Below, piece by piece: positions 44,588 to 54,425 of a stretch of DNA of 64,000 nucleotides; within the stretch, counting starts at the first letter, position 1, and each line of letters begins with the position of its first letter. Source of the DNA: Bowmanella denitrificans. Its GTDB lineage: Bacteria > Pseudomonadota > Gammaproteobacteria > Enterobacterales > Alteromonadaceae. Made by a program: the position numbers and the translations under genes. The notes below the pieces were generated by a model. The model made no database searches, was not told where the DNA came from, and saw only the letters and a program-made list of their open reading frames with translations. The stretch covers positions 96,497 through 160,496 of the forward strand of contig NZ_PEBU01000013.1 of NCBI RefSeq assembly GCF_002887595.1, written 5' to 3'.

Positions 44588-45166
44588 TTACTCCCATACC
44601 AACTGTTTAAAGTGCAAGCGGCACATAGAAACATATTTGTCATTGCCGCCTACATCCACCTGTGCCCCTTGTTTGACTGCCTGACCCTGCTCATCCATAC
44701 GTACCACAAAGTTGGCCTTGCGACCACAGTGACAAACGGTTTTCAGTTCTACCAGTTTGTCGGCCCAGGCCAGCAGGTAATGGCTGCCTTCGAAGGTTTC
44801 ACCGGCAAAGTCGGTGCGCAGGCCATAAGCCAGCACCGGAATGTTCAGCTCATCCACCACAAAGGTCAGCTGTTTAACCTGCTCTTTGGTTAAAAACTGG
44901 GCTTCGTCTATAAACACGCAGTCAATGCGCTGTTGTCGGTTGAGCTTATTGATTTGTTCAAGCAGATGGCTGTCCTGGCCGAACAATTGCGCTTCGGCCT
45001 GCAAACCAATTCGCGAGGCCACCACGCCGGTGCCAAAACGGTCGTCCAGTGCGGCGGTAAACAACACCACATGCATGCCTCGCTCTTTGTAGTTGTAGGC
45101 GGACTGCAGCAGAGAGGTGGATTTGCCGGCATTCATTGCCGAATAGTAAAAATACAGTTGCGCCAT
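44588..45166 (-). CDS. tdk: Thymidine kinase
   Basis: A 192-residue type II thymidine kinase. [20 protein letters not shown] carries the P-loop, [12 protein letters not shown] the catalytic and magnesium residues, and [15 protein letters not shown] the lasso region. CHCGRKANF and a later Cys-x2-like pair supply the zinc site. The ORF extends 21 codons upstream of this start, but ATG45166 matches the E. coli Tdk N-terminus. It phosphorylates thymidine for salvage. LysE follows directly. Confidence 0.93.
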   Translation of the reverse strand: MAQLYFYYSAMNAGKSTSLLQSAYNYKERGMHVVLFTAALDDRFGTGVVASRIGLQAEAQLFGQDSHLLEQINKLNRQQRIDCVFIDEAQFLTKEQVKQLTFVVDELNIPVLAYGLRTDFAGETFEGSHYLLAWADKLVELKTVCHCGRKANFVVRMDEQGQAVKQGAQVDVGGNDKYVSMCRLHFKQLVWE

Positions 45167-45298
45167 AACTCTCAGTACACCGGGCAGAAAAAGGAAAGCT
45201 ATTGTGCCGTCAGTTGCCCTGAAAGTCACTTTGGCATGGTGCTTACTATGGGGGATAGGTTAATAGAAGACTGGCGAATTGCTGTTGGATTTGGCCAG

Positions 45299-45490
45299 TC
45301 AGTTTCCGCTACGCACAAAACGGCGGCTATCAGCGCTGACTGGCTTGGCCGAGTCTTTGCTATTACCGGAATACAGCAGGCCCAGTTGCTTCAGAACAAC
45401 ACTATATGCACTGGGGGCTTTTTCTGCAGTCTTTTGTGGTTTTTCGTTATTGGCACCAGATTTCATGGCAAGCTCACGTCTAATAGTCAT
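45299..45490 (-). CDS. Possible small hypothetical protein
   Basis: A frame encoding MTIRRELAMKSGANNE to SRRFVRSGN (63 residues), or 55 residues from an internal ATG at 45466, which has a GAG six bases upstream. It is basic and not recognised. This is the only candidate in the 45167-45738 gap, where I otherwise see nothing firm. It could be chance. Confidence 0.25.
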   Translation of the reverse strand: MTIRRELAMKSGANNEKPQKTAEKAPSAYSVVLKQLGLLYSGNSKDSAKPVSADSRRFVRSGN

Positions 45491-45738
45491 CTCAGAGAAG
45501 TAAATACTAACCCAAATAGGTATATAGCAGAGTATGCAATTTATACTAAGGGTATGCGTTATGGGTATGGTAATACTTTGCCGTTGTGGTGAGCTCGACA
45601 GTGGACAAAACATTCCCTTAGAATGCAAACTCTACACTGAGCTCCCTTCCTTAGGGGGATTGATAGTTTGGAAAAGCTATTTAGCATTGCTAATGATGCG
45701 TGCTATCGGTTGCCAATCTCCAATAATAAGACCTTGCC

Positions 45739-47127
45739 ATGCATCTTAAGAATCTGTTTATCGCCATTTTTGCCCAGACATTACTTGCTTCAACCTCTTG
45801 TGCTGCTGACCGTGCTACACCCATTGATATCAATGGAATCTGGCAGACGTCGGGGTATGGTTATGTATTTGATGTGGACTTTCCCAATGTCGCCATTTAT
45901 GAACTGACAGCTATCAGTTGTGTCGAAAGTGGCCTGCAGGCCAGTGCCATTACACTGGATTCATCGCTTTCACAGCGTGCCAGCTTTGCGGTGAAAATTG
46001 ACGGTTTTATTAATGCCGAGATGGAAATCGCTCACACTGACAGTCCTGATGAGGTTGTATTTCACCGCACTGATACCGCCGCCACTATGTGGGCTCAGCG
46101 TCTGAAAACGTTGCCCGCACTGTGCAGCCACCCCAAGGACAACTCCGCTGATTTTAGCTTGAAGGTCTTTCTGCAGACCTTTAAAGAACATTACCCTTTC
46201 TTTGCTGAAAAGGGCACAGATTGGGCGACGTTTAGTCAGGTGGCGTTACCCCAAGGGAATACAAATGATACAGAGTTATTCGGGCAGTTGGTTTCCCTGG
46301 TAGAGCCGCTTTACGATTCGCATGTGGCGATCGTGGCGGCCAATCTGGAACAGTACTTCTTTGGCGAAGGCCGTCTGTCAGATGAAAGTGCTTATGATCA
46401 CATTGATAAAGCTTTTGCCAATGTCGAAGCCAGTTATCTGCTGCAGCCTCTTACGTCATTTTGCCAGGACCGGCTGGGATTCGCCTTGTTGCCGGGTAAT
46501 GTTGGCTATTTAAGAGTGAAGGCATTTTCAGGGTGCAGTGAAACGGGCCAATTTGCGGACGATGAGTCCGGCTTTGGTCAGGCACTTGATACTATCTTCA
46601 CTGACATCAAATTTAGCGCGCTGGTGATTGATCTTCGCGATAACAGCGGCGGTTCCGGTCGCCTGGCGATTCAACTAGCACAGCGCTTCGCCCAGCACAC
46701 CTATATTGCCTACAGAAAACAGGCAGCGGTAGATTTTGCTGCCAGTAACGCCTGGACTGAACCGGAAGCCATTTTGGTGGCGACAAATGGTCTGCCTGGT
46801 TTTAATGGCAATATTGCCTTGTTAACCAGTTACCAGAGTATCAGTTCTGCCGAAGCATTCGCCATGGCGCTGATGCAACGAAGTCCCAAGGTGGTGCGTA
46901 TCGGTCAGCGAACCCGCGGCGTGTTTTCAGATATTTTGCCGCGCACATTGCCTAACGGCTGGTTGTTCGGCCTGCCAAATGAAAGGTATCTGGATGCCAA
47001 GGGGAACAGTTATGACGAGCAGGGTATTCAACCGGATATGGAAATCAGCAATAGCAAAGGCGATCTTGAAAATGGTCAGGATAAAGTATTGGAGGCAGCG
47101 CTGAGCCATCTGCAAAACACACAATAG
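45739..47127 (+). CDS. S41-family (tail-specific-like) peptidase
   Basis: A 462-residue protein with a signal peptide (MHLKNLFIAIFAQTLLASTSCA). The C-terminal half has the S41 fold: GNVGYLRVKAF, VIDLRDNSGGSG and TSYQSISSAEAFAMAL, the last holding the likely nucleophilic serine. I do not see an obvious PDZ domain. It probably acts in the periplasm or extracellularly. It is monocistronic, followed by the TetR promoter region about 150 bases on. Confidence 0.8.
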   Translation: MHLKNLFIAIFAQTLLASTSCAADRATPIDINGIWQTSGYGYVFDVDFPNVAIYELTAISCVESGLQASAITLDSSLSQRASFAVKIDGFINAEMEIAHTDSPDEVVFHRTDTAATMWAQRLKTLPALCSHPKDNSADFSLKVFLQTFKEHYPFFAEKGTDWATFSQVALPQGNTNDTELFGQLVSLVEPLYDSHVAIVAANLEQYFFGEGRLSDESAYDHIDKAFANVEASYLLQPLTSFCQDRLGFALLPGNVGYLRVKAFSGCSETGQFADDESGFGQALDTIFTDIKFSALVIDLRDNSGGSGRLAIQLAQRFAQHTYIAYRKQAAVDFAASNAWTEPEAILVATNGLPGFNGNIALLTSYQSISSAEAFAMALMQRSPKVVRIGQRTRGVFSDILPRTLPNGWLFGLPNERYLDAKGNSYDEQGIQPDMEISNSKGDLENGQDKVLEAALSHLQNTQ

Positions 47128-47278
47128 TCCCCTCAGCTACTCAGTGGCCTGGTGAGGCAGTTCGTGTAAAGACTTTGGTTGCTTATGCCAATGTATACCG
47201 CATGTTGTAAACTGTTTATCGCCAGGCTCTAATGGCTTGCCACACGCCACACGCCACACGTTCAGCAAAAAATCCCTC

Positions 47279-47306
47279 TTGCATTGCGCGCAAAACGAAC
47301 TATTAT
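47279..47306 (+). promoter_or_regulatory. Sigma-70-like promoter of the TetR-MMPL operon
   Basis: TTGCAT (-35, 47279-47284), a 16-base spacer, then TATTAT (-10, 47301-47306), directly followed by the operator pair. Upstream are three tandem CCACACG units (about 47240-47260) of unknown role. Confidence 0.6.
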
Positions 47307-47335
47307 GACGATTCGTCAAGTTGACGATTCGTCAA
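47305..47335 (+). promoter_or_regulatory. Tandem TetR operators
   Basis: TGACGATTCGTCA occurs at 47306-47318 and again at 47322-47334, each a palindrome with a single central base, 16 bases apart. They lie between the -10 box and the TetR start (47339). The likely binder is the TetR protein itself, giving autorepression of the whole operon. Confidence 0.75.
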
Positions 47336-47338
47336 AAA

Positions 47339-48136
47339 ATGAATTTCAGATTAAGTTGCAATAAAGACAACGAGCGTTGTCTGTTTAAAAAATTCAAAAA
47401 CAAACGCCAGCAGGCCATTGCAGAGCGTGAGCAGGAACTGTTGTGCCTGGCGGAAAAACTGATGGAGGAGCACGGCTTCAGCGGTCTGACCATGGATAAG
47501 TTGGTGGCGGCCTGTGATTACTCCAAAGGCACGGTGTATAACCATTTCTCCAGTAAAGAGGATCTGATTTGCGCATTGTGCAGCAAATGTATGACCCTTG
47601 AACTGGAACTGTTTGCCCGTGCCATTACCTTCGACGGCAACGGCAGGGAACGGGTATTGGCGGTCTGTTTTGCCTACTGGTTGCATGCAGTGTTAAACCC
47701 CACGCTGTTTTATTGTGTGCTGATAGCCAAAACCCCGGCGGTGGCAGAGCGTGCATCCCCTGCGCGGCTGGAAGGCCAACTGGCGCTGGAAATGCAATTG
47801 TCAGACACCTGCAACAGCCTGTTTGCTGCTGCGGTTGACAGTGGTGATCTGCCCAAGCCAACCGGCCTGCCTTTTGAAGCCTTTAGTTTTGCTGCCTGGG
47901 CCACGGCTTTTGGCACCAATGCCTTGTTGCAGGCTGCCAGTACCTCACAATTGATTAAGGGGCTGGACGCGCAGCAGGCGTTGTTATTTAACACCAACCT
48001 GCTGCTGGACGGTATGCAATGGACACCGCTTAGCAGCCAATGGGATTACCAGGAAAGTTGGCAACGGATTGGCAAAGAGCTGTTTGCTGAGGAATTGCTG
48101 ACCCTGAAGGAAAAACAGCCCAATCCGGGCATATAG
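47339..48136 (+). CDS. TetR-family regulator
   Basis: A 265-residue regulator. The HTH lies at about 22-68: RQQAIAEREQELLCLAEKLMEE, then DKLVAACDYSKGTVYNHFSS, the TetR recognition helix. The C-terminal ligand domain is helical and long for the family. ATG47339 is chosen over TTG47321, which lies inside the operator; no Shine-Dalgarno is visible, so translation may be weak. It is followed by MMPL after 11 bases. It probably represses the operon by binding the tandem operators and responds to an amphipathic or lipid-like ligand (inference). Confidence 0.85.
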   Translation: MNFRLSCNKDNERCLFKKFKNKRQQAIAEREQELLCLAEKLMEEHGFSGLTMDKLVAACDYSKGTVYNHFSSKEDLICALCSKCMTLELELFARAITFDGNGRERVLAVCFAYWLHAVLNPTLFYCVLIAKTPAVAERASPARLEGQLALEMQLSDTCNSLFAAAVDSGDLPKPTGLPFEAFSFAAWATAFGTNALLQAASTSQLIKGLDAQQALLFNTNLLLDGMQWTPLSSQWDYQESWQRIGKELFAEELLTLKEKQPNPGI

Positions 48137-48147
48137 AGGAACGCGGC

Positions 48148-50481
48148 ATGAGAGCTATCTGGTTGAACAGTATTTTACTGCGCCCCTGGTTAACCTTGTT
48201 GATCAGTCTGTTGTTGGTACTGGCGTCTGGGTTTGGTGCAAAGAACCTGTATTTTCGCGGTGATTACAGGGTGTTTTTTGCCCCTGATAACCCGCAAAAA
48301 CTGGCCTACGAGGAAATGCAGCGGGTCTTCAGCAAAACTGACAATGTGAATATCACCATTGCCCCTGACAGTAACAATGTATTTAGCCCAGACACGCTGG
48401 CTCTGATCAGGGAATACACCGACCTGGCCTGGCAGATCCCGTATTCCACCCGGGTAGACTCTATTGCTAACTTTCAGCATACCTCGGCCGAGGAAGACGA
48501 GTTACTGGTTGAAGATTTGATACCTGATGCTGCAAGCATGGACGCCCAGCAAATTGCTGATGCCAGGAAGGTGGCCTTAAGCGAACCCAACCTGGTGAAG
48601 AAGATGATTGCCCCCGACGCCAAGGTGGGGGTGATCAACATTATGCTGCAATTGCCGGAAGATGACCTGACCAGTGCGGTCAAGGAAATCAGCACTTATG
48701 TGCGTGACCTCAGCCAGCGCATGAGTGAGAAATATCCGGGGCATGCGTTTTATCATACCGGCGTGGTATTTTTGAATGACGCCTTTGCCACGGCCGCCGA
48801 AGAAGACAGCAAGACTCTGGTACCCGGTATGTTTATAGCCATTCTGTTAATGCTATGGCTATTGCTGCGCTCTTTTACTGGCATGTTGGCGACGCTGGTG
48901 GTTATCGTTGCCACTATAGGCGCCACCATGGGCGTGGCAGGTTGGCTGAATATTTTTATGAGTACCGCCACAGTTAATGTACCGACCCTGGTGATGACCT
49001 TGGCGGTGGCCGATTGCGTGCACGTTATTTCTTCCATGCTGTTTGCCCTGCGCCAGGGCAAAACAAAAATCGAAGCGATTCGCTACGCCATGGAGCTGAA
49101 TCTGATGCCGGTATTTATTACCAGTGTGACCACCGCCATTGGCTTTTTAACCCTTAACTTTTCTGATGTGCCAATTCTGGTGCATTTAGGCAACCTGACC
49201 GCCCTGGGGATTATGCTGGCCTGCGTATTTTCTATCACAGTGTTGCCCGCATTATTGTTGCTGTTGCCGATGCGAGTGGCGGCCAAGCAGAAAAGCCAGT
49301 CGGGCTGGATGGAAAGTTTCAGCGAGTGGGTTATTCACAATCACCGGCGCTTGTTGCCACTGACCATTATTCTGACGCTTGGGGCGGTTGCTGCCACCTT
49401 GAAAAATGAGATCAACGACGAGGCCTCTGAGTATTTCAGCAAAGCAACTGAATTCCGCCAGGCAGCTGATTTTCAACAGGACAACATCAGTGGTATGGCA
49501 ACGGTGGATTTTGCCCTGTACCTGGGCACACCGTCAGCCCTGAATAAGCCTGACAATCTGCAACTGATTCAGGACTTTACCAACTGGTTGCGGTCCCAGC
49601 CAGAAGTCGATCATGTCAGCAGTATCAGTGACACCTTCAAGCGTTTAAACAAAAACATGCATGGTGATGACGACAGTTATTACCGCTTACCGCAACAGCA
49701 GGATTTAGCCGCTCAGTATCTGTTGCTGTATGAAATGTCACTGCCATTTGGCTTGGACCTGAATAACCAGGTTAATCTGGATAAGTCTGCCACCCGGGTG
49801 ATGGTGACGATGAAAAATCTTGGTAGTAAGGAATACACGGCGTTTGAAAATCGCGCCCAGGCCTGGATGCAGCAACGTGCCCCTGCCATCAATATGACGG
49901 CGGCCAGTCCAACACTGATGTTTGCGCATATCGGTGAAACCAATATGGATAGTATGATTCGCGGTACCGTATTAGCACTGGTATTGATATCCGCTTTATT
50001 GGTGGTGGCACTGCGCTCCTGGAAAATGGGCGCCATTAGTTTATTACCCAATTTATTGCCGGCGGGGATTGGATTTGGCATCTGGGGGCTGTATTCCGGG
50101 CAGATCAATATGGGCTTGTCGGTGGTGATGAGTATGTCGCTAGGTATTATTGTCGATGATACCGTGCACTTTCTGGCCAAATACCAGCGTGCCAGAAAGG
50201 ATGGCGCTGATGCAACGCAGGCGGTGCGCTATGCTTTTAGCAGTGTTGGACGCGCGCTGTTTATTACCACGGCGGTGCTGGTGGCCGGATTTGGCGTACT
50301 GGCCATGTCTAACTTTGCGGTCAACTCGAACATGGGTATGCTCACCGGCATTATTATTCTGGTGGCGCTGGCGGTGGATTTCCTGTTCCTGCCAGCCTTC
50401 CTGATGGTTTTCGATAAGCAAAAAACAAACACAGAGGATAACGCGGATGATACGGACAAAAAGCTGCAAACTGCTCATTAG
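48148..50481 (+). CDS. MMPL/RND-type lipid transporter
   Basis: A 777-residue inner-membrane protein with two halves. Each half has one TM, a large periplasmic loop and a five-TM bundle. GVVFLNDAF, LAVADCVHVISSM and, in the second half, SLGIIVDDTVHFLAKYQRA supply the RND-type proton-relay Asp residues. The arrangement matches the MMPL family (lipid, hopanoid or siderophore transport). AGGA lies upstream of the ATG. The next gene starts 35 bases before its stop. Together with the LolA-like and outer-membrane genes it would move a hydrophobic compound across the envelope; the substrate is unknown. Confidence 0.88.
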   Translation: MRAIWLNSILLRPWLTLLISLLLVLASGFGAKNLYFRGDYRVFFAPDNPQKLAYEEMQRVFSKTDNVNITIAPDSNNVFSPDTLALIREYTDLAWQIPYSTRVDSIANFQHTSAEEDELLVEDLIPDAASMDAQQIADARKVALSEPNLVKKMIAPDAKVGVINIMLQLPEDDLTSAVKEISTYVRDLSQRMSEKYPGHAFYHTGVVFLNDAFATAAEEDSKTLVPGMFIAILLMLWLLLRSFTGMLATLVVIVATIGATMGVAGWLNIFMSTATVNVPTLVMTLAVADCVHVISSMLFALRQGKTKIEAIRYAMELNLMPVFITSVTTAIGFLTLNFSDVPILVHLGNLTALGIMLACVFSITVLPALLLLLPMRVAAKQKSQSGWMESFSEWVIHNHRRLLPLTIILTLGAVAATLKNEINDEASEYFSKATEFRQAADFQQDNISGMATVDFALYLGTPSALNKPDNLQLIQDFTNWLRSQPEVDHVSSISDTFKRLNKNMHGDDDSYYRLPQQQDLAAQYLLLYEMSLPFGLDLNNQVNLDKSATRVMVTMKNLGSKEYTAFENRAQAWMQQRAPAINMTAASPTLMFAHIGETNMDSMIRGTVLALVLISALLVVALRSWKMGAISLLPNLLPAGIGFGIWGLYSGQINMGLSVVMSMSLGIIVDDTVHFLAKYQRARKDGADATQAVRYAFSSVGRALFITTAVLVAGFGVLAMSNFAVNSNMGMLTGIIILVALAVDFLFLPAFLMVFDKQKTNTEDNADDTDKKLQTAH

Positions 50482-51244
50482 CGCGCTACTCAGCCTGTTG
50501 ATGGTGGCGCAGGTACAGGCACAAAGTGCCGAAGAAAAAGGCCTGGCCATTGCCAAAGAGCGAAAAAGCCGGGATTTGGGCTGGCAGGACAGTCAGGCCG
50601 ACGCCAGTATGATCCTGCGTACTGCCAACCGGCAGGAAATCGAACGGCGCATGCGTTTACTGACGCTGGAAATGCAGGACGACGGTGACAAGGGCCTGAC
50701 TATTTTTGATCAGCCAGCGGATGTAAAAGGCACGGCGTTTTTAAATTATTCCCATGCGGTGGAGCCGGATGAGCAATGGATGTACCTGCCTGCGCTGAAG
50801 CGGGTAAAACGTATTGCCTCGAAAAATAAGTCCGGGCCCTTTATGGGCAGTGAGTTTGCCTTTGAGGATCTGAGCTCATTTGAAGTGGAGAAGTTCAGCT
50901 ACAAATACCTGCGTGATGAAAAGTGTGATGATCAGGATTGTTTTGTGGTGGAGCAGATCCCGGCCTACGAGCATTCAGGTTATACCCGACTGGTTACCTG
51001 GCTGGACAAAGCGCACTACCGTGCGCACAAGGTGGAATTTTATGACCGTAAAAACAGCCTGTTGAAAACCCTGACCATGCATGATTACCAGCTGTATCTG
51101 GACAAATACTGGCGGCCCATGAAGTTGTCCATGCAGAATCATCAGACCAGAAAGAGCACCGACCTGGTGACCCATGAGCTGAGCTTTCGCACCGGCCTGA
51201 CAGAAGATGATTTCAGCCAGGCGGCGCTGAAGCGCGCCAGATAG
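50447..51244 (+). CDS. Outer-membrane lipoprotein-sorting (LolA-like) protein
   Basis: A 265-residue periplasmic protein with a signal peptide (SCKLLISALLSLLMVAQVQA). The LolA-like beta-barrel fold has the motif MYLPALKRVKRIASKNKSG and the pattern GPFMGSEFAFEDL. Such proteins carry hydrophobic molecules between membranes and are often encoded with MMPL transporters, as here. It overlaps MMPL by 35 bases and is followed eight bases on by the outer-membrane gene. A periplasmic carrier for the MMPL substrate is the likely role. Confidence 0.82.
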   Translation: MIRTKSCKLLISALLSLLMVAQVQAQSAEEKGLAIAKERKSRDLGWQDSQADASMILRTANRQEIERRMRLLTLEMQDDGDKGLTIFDQPADVKGTAFLNYSHAVEPDEQWMYLPALKRVKRIASKNKSGPFMGSEFAFEDLSSFEVEKFSYKYLRDEKCDDQDCFVVEQIPAYEHSGYTRLVTWLDKAHYRAHKVEFYDRKNSLLKTLTMHDYQLYLDKYWRPMKLSMQNHQTRKSTDLVTHELSFRTGLTEDDFSQAALKRAR

Positions 51245-51252
51245 GAGGAAGG

Positions 51253-52437
51253 GTGAAAAAATCGCTAACGGCTGTGGCGCTGCTGATGGCCTGCGGGGCA
51301 TCGGCAGACACCCAGACATATGTAAAAGCGGCCCTGGAGCAACGCTTTTATTTTCAGGACGGGTTGTACGAGCAACAACATGACAGTGATATCTCGGTAT
51401 TTGTTGAGCCGGAGTTTTATCATAGCTGGAATGACGGTAGCGACAGCCTGAATGTTAAACCCTTTTTTCGTTACGACAGCCGCGACAGTGAACGCACCCA
51501 TATGGATATTCGCGAACTGATTTGGCTGCACGTGGGCGATGAATGGGAAATGCGCGCCGGTATTGGCAAAGTGTTCTGGGGGCAGACTGAATCCCAGCAT
51601 CTGGTGGATGTGATCAATCAGACCGATTTTGTTGAAGCCATTGATGCTGAAGAGAAGCTGGGACAGCCCATGGTACAGTTTTCGCTGGTCAAGGACTGGG
51701 GAAATCTGAGCCTGTTTGCCTTGCCTTATTTTCGTGAGCGCACCTTCAGCGGTGTGGAAGGGCGTTTTCGGTTGCCACTGCGGGTGGATACCGACAATCC
51801 CCTGTTTGAATCTGCAGACGAGGAAAAGCATCTGGATTGGGCCGTTCGTTATATGGGCTATCTAGGTGACCTGGAGTTGGGTTTGTCCTGGTTTGATGGC
51901 ACCAATCGCGAGCCGCTATTGAAGCCCGCCATGAACGGACAGGAAGCCGTGTTAAGACCCTATTATGGGCAAATGCAACAGGCCGGGCTGGATATGCTGA
52001 TGGTCTCCGGTGCGACTTTGTACAAGCTGGAAGCTATTCATCGCAAAACCGAACTGGACAGCTACTACGCGCTGACGGCCGGATTTGAGTACACCTCGGT
52101 GGGGGTGCTGAATTCGGTATACGATATCGGCTGGTTGATGGAATACCAATACGACGAACGGGATGAACAGGCTACCAGTCTGGGCCAGAACGATCTGATG
52201 CTGGGGACCAGGCTGATTTTCAACGATATCAATGGTACCGAACTGCTTATTGCCTTTATTCAGGATCTGGATGAGAGCGGCAGTCGCAGTGGCTATATTG
52301 AAGCGTCCAGCCGCATTAACGACCACTGGAAATGGCGTATCGATGGTTGGTTTTTCAGCTCTGATACCGAGGAGGATCGGGCATTTATGCTGCGCCGCGA
52401 TGATTATCTGCAATTCAGCCTGGAGTATTATTTTTAG
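51253..52437 (+). CDS. Outer-membrane beta-barrel protein (DUF1302/porin-like)
   Basis: A 394-residue protein starting GTG with AGGAGGAAGG just upstream. It has a signal peptide (KKSLTAVALLMACGASA), repeated amphipathic strands (KPFFRYDSRD, RAGIGKVFWGQ) and a C-terminal LEYYF. The fold is barrel-like and may receive the compound delivered by the MMPL/LolA-like pair. The exact family is not certain. It is the last gene of the TetR operon. Confidence 0.7.
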   Translation: MKKSLTAVALLMACGASADTQTYVKAALEQRFYFQDGLYEQQHDSDISVFVEPEFYHSWNDGSDSLNVKPFFRYDSRDSERTHMDIRELIWLHVGDEWEMRAGIGKVFWGQTESQHLVDVINQTDFVEAIDAEEKLGQPMVQFSLVKDWGNLSLFALPYFRERTFSGVEGRFRLPLRVDTDNPLFESADEEKHLDWAVRYMGYLGDLELGLSWFDGTNREPLLKPAMNGQEAVLRPYYGQMQQAGLDMLMVSGATLYKLEAIHRKTELDSYYALTAGFEYTSVGVLNSVYDIGWLMEYQYDERDEQATSLGQNDLMLGTRLIFNDINGTELLIAFIQDLDESGSRSGYIEASSRINDHWKWRIDGWFFSSDTEEDRAFMLRRDDYLQFSLEYYF

Positions 52438-52513
52438 CACTGCACAGGGCCATTGGCCGATAAATTGTCATGCAATTGTGGCACAATGGCGCTTTTATCG
52501 AGCGTAGGGCCTG

Positions 52514-53044
52514 ATGCAAACACTGACTATTCTGGTTGGCTCCACCAATCCCGTCAAAATTAATGCGGTTGAAGGGGCGTTTTCTGCCCTTTTCCCCCAG
52601 ACCCTGATTCAGTGCCAGGGGCTGTCGGTGCCATCCGGCGTCCCCGACCAGCCAATGAATGAGGCCGATACCCGCCAGGGCGCGGTAAACCGGGTTATTG
52701 CCTGTCAGCGTCAGGCTGAGGCGGATTACTATGTGGCCGCTGAAGGTGGTGTGGATGAGTTTATTGATGGTCCTGCTACCTTTGCCTATGTGGTAATTGC
52801 CGATAAGCATAAACAATCAGTTGGTCGCAGCGCCAATCTGCCATTGCCACCGGTTGTCTGGCGCGCCTTGCTGGCCGGTGAAGAGCTTGGCCCGGTGATG
52901 GACCGGCAATTCCAACAAACCAATATCAAGCACAAAGGTGGCGCTATTGGGCTGCTGACCAATGGCCGTGAAACCCGTCAAAGTGCTTATCATCAGGCAC
53001 TGGTACTTGCCATGGCGCCGTTTTTACACCCGCAACTTTATTAA
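52514..53044 (+). CDS. yjjX: Inosine/xanthosine triphosphatase
   Basis: A 176-residue cytoplasmic protein. ILVGSTNPVKINAVEGAF near the N-terminus and AAEGGVDEFIDG later match the YjjX/NTPase family, which hydrolyses ITP and XTP and so protects nucleotide pools. It heads a two-gene unit with yjjG, nine bases downstream. Confidence 0.9.
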   Translation: MQTLTILVGSTNPVKINAVEGAFSALFPQTLIQCQGLSVPSGVPDQPMNEADTRQGAVNRVIACQRQAEADYYVAAEGGVDEFIDGPATFAYVVIADKHKQSVGRSANLPLPPVVWRALLAGEELGPVMDRQFQQTNIKHKGGAIGLLTNGRETRQSAYHQALVLAMAPFLHPQLY

Positions 53045-53053
53045 GGAGACCTG

Positions 53054-53734
53054 ATGCAGTACCCCTGGATCCTGTTTGATGCTGACGACACCTTGTTTGA
53101 TTTCGACGCCTTTGCTGGGCTGAAACTGGCTTTTTCACGTTTTGAACAGCAGTTTGACGATACAGATTATCGAGATTTTCTGCATATCAGTATGCCGCTG
53201 TGGCGCCAGTACCAGGACGGAGAAATTACTTCAACAGAGTTGCAGCATCGTCGTTTTGCCCCCTGGGCGCAGAAACACGACATACAGGCCAGGCAGATCA
53301 ATGAGTTTTTTGTGGATGCCATGGGCCAGACCAGCAAGTTATTGCCGGGCGCGCGCGAACTGCTGGAAGCCATTAGCGGTAAAGCCACGTTGGGGATTAT
53401 CACTAATGGTTTCACCCGTATGCAGCAAATTCGCCTGGATAACAACGGCGTCAGTGAGCATTTTCAGCATCTGGTGATTTCCGAACAAGTGGGGGTGGCG
53501 AAACCTCATAAAGGGATCTTTGAACACACTATGGCACTGCTGGGTAATCCGCCCAAAGAGCAGGTGCTGATGGTCGGCGATAATCCCCATGCCGATGTGT
53601 TGGGTGGCCTGAATGCCGGTATTCATACCTGCTGGTTGAATATGCAAGGGCAGGTGCGACCTCAGGGCATTGACCCGCACTATGAGATAACCGATCTGTT
53701 TCAGTTGCGGGATTTGCTTGTCAACGCAGCTTAA
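53054..53734 (+). CDS. yjjG: Pyrimidine 5'-nucleotidase, HAD family
   Basis: A 226-residue HAD-superfamily phosphatase. FDADDTLFDFDAF is motif I, IITNGFTRMQQIR motif II, KPHKGIF motif III and VGDNPHADVLGG motif IV. The length and cap match YjjG, which removes phosphate from pyrimidine nucleotides including damaged ones. AAGGAG precedes the ATG. The final four bases overlap the 3' end of convergent yigZ. Confidence 0.9.
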   Translation: MQYPWILFDADDTLFDFDAFAGLKLAFSRFEQQFDDTDYRDFLHISMPLWRQYQDGEITSTELQHRRFAPWAQKHDIQARQINEFFVDAMGQTSKLLPGARELLEAISGKATLGIITNGFTRMQQIRLDNNGVSEHFQHLVISEQVGVAKPHKGIFEHTMALLGNPPKEQVLMVGDNPHADVLGGLNAGIHTCWLNMQGQVRPQGIDPHYEITDLFQLRDLLVNAA

Positions 53735-54351
53735 CTAAGGTTGGCGGGAATGCTGATTTCGAGCGCGCCAGCACAAAGATCGGTCAGCTGGCGCAAGCAT
53801 TGCTCTTTTTGCTCATCGGCCACGGCGAAATGCATCTCCACCTGCTGGTGGTAATGGATCTGCGGTTCGCTGATATCAAACTGCCCCAGGCAATGGCGAA
53901 CATTGGCTTCCAGCGCATAATCAATGCGTATATGCACCTCGGTGCGTGGCACCTGCAATCTGGTGGGAAGTTCGTTCAGGGCACCGGTCACTGCATCGGA
54001 ATAGGCCCGTTGTAAGCCGCCGGTGCCCAGCTTAATTCCACCATAGTAGCGCACCACCGCCACCACAATTTCTCCCAGTCCGGAGTGCTGTAACACTTTT
54101 AGCATTGGCCGGCCTGCGGTGCCGGACGGTTCACCGTCATCACTCATGGACATCAGGGTAGTGTTGGGCGGACCGGCGATATAGGCCCAGCATACATGGG
54201 CTGCTTGCGGGTGTAATTGGCGTTGCAGGCGAATAAAGCCTTCCGCCGACTGCCGGTTATCGGCATGTTGCACCAGACACAAAAAACGGCTGCGCTTGAT
54301 GTCAAATTCGTATTGATGGGCGGCGGCGGGGACTGAATACACGGAGAGCAT
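53731..54351 (-). CDS. yigZ: YigZ/IMPACT family protein
   Basis: A 206-residue protein. FIRLQRQLHPQAAHVCWAY and DDGEPSGTAGRPML with VVRYYGGIKLGTGGL are the IMPACT/YigZ hallmarks. The first domain resembles ribosomal-protein-S5-like folds and the second is alpha/beta. Members may link translation stress to other processes; biochemical function is unproven. Its stop overlaps the convergent yjjG stop by four bases. Confidence 0.9.
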   Translation of the reverse strand: MLSVYSVPAAAHQYEFDIKRSRFLCLVQHADNRQSAEGFIRLQRQLHPQAAHVCWAYIAGPPNTTLMSMSDDGEPSGTAGRPMLKVLQHSGLGEIVVAVVRYYGGIKLGTGGLQRAYSDAVTGALNELPTRLQVPRTEVHIRIDYALEANVRHCLGQFDISEPQIHYHQQVEMHFAVADEQKEQCLRQLTDLCAGALEISIPANLS

Positions 54352-54425
54352 GGCCGGTTCCTGGCTGCGAAAGGCCGCTATTGTGCCACAAAACCATTCG
54401 CTATGCAGGGTATGCGTTTGCTCGT

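Noticed and set aside
47137..47319. 60-codon minus-strand frame with cysteines near the TetR promoter
   Set aside because: Its start lies within the operator palindrome and it lacks a ribosome binding site or known motif.
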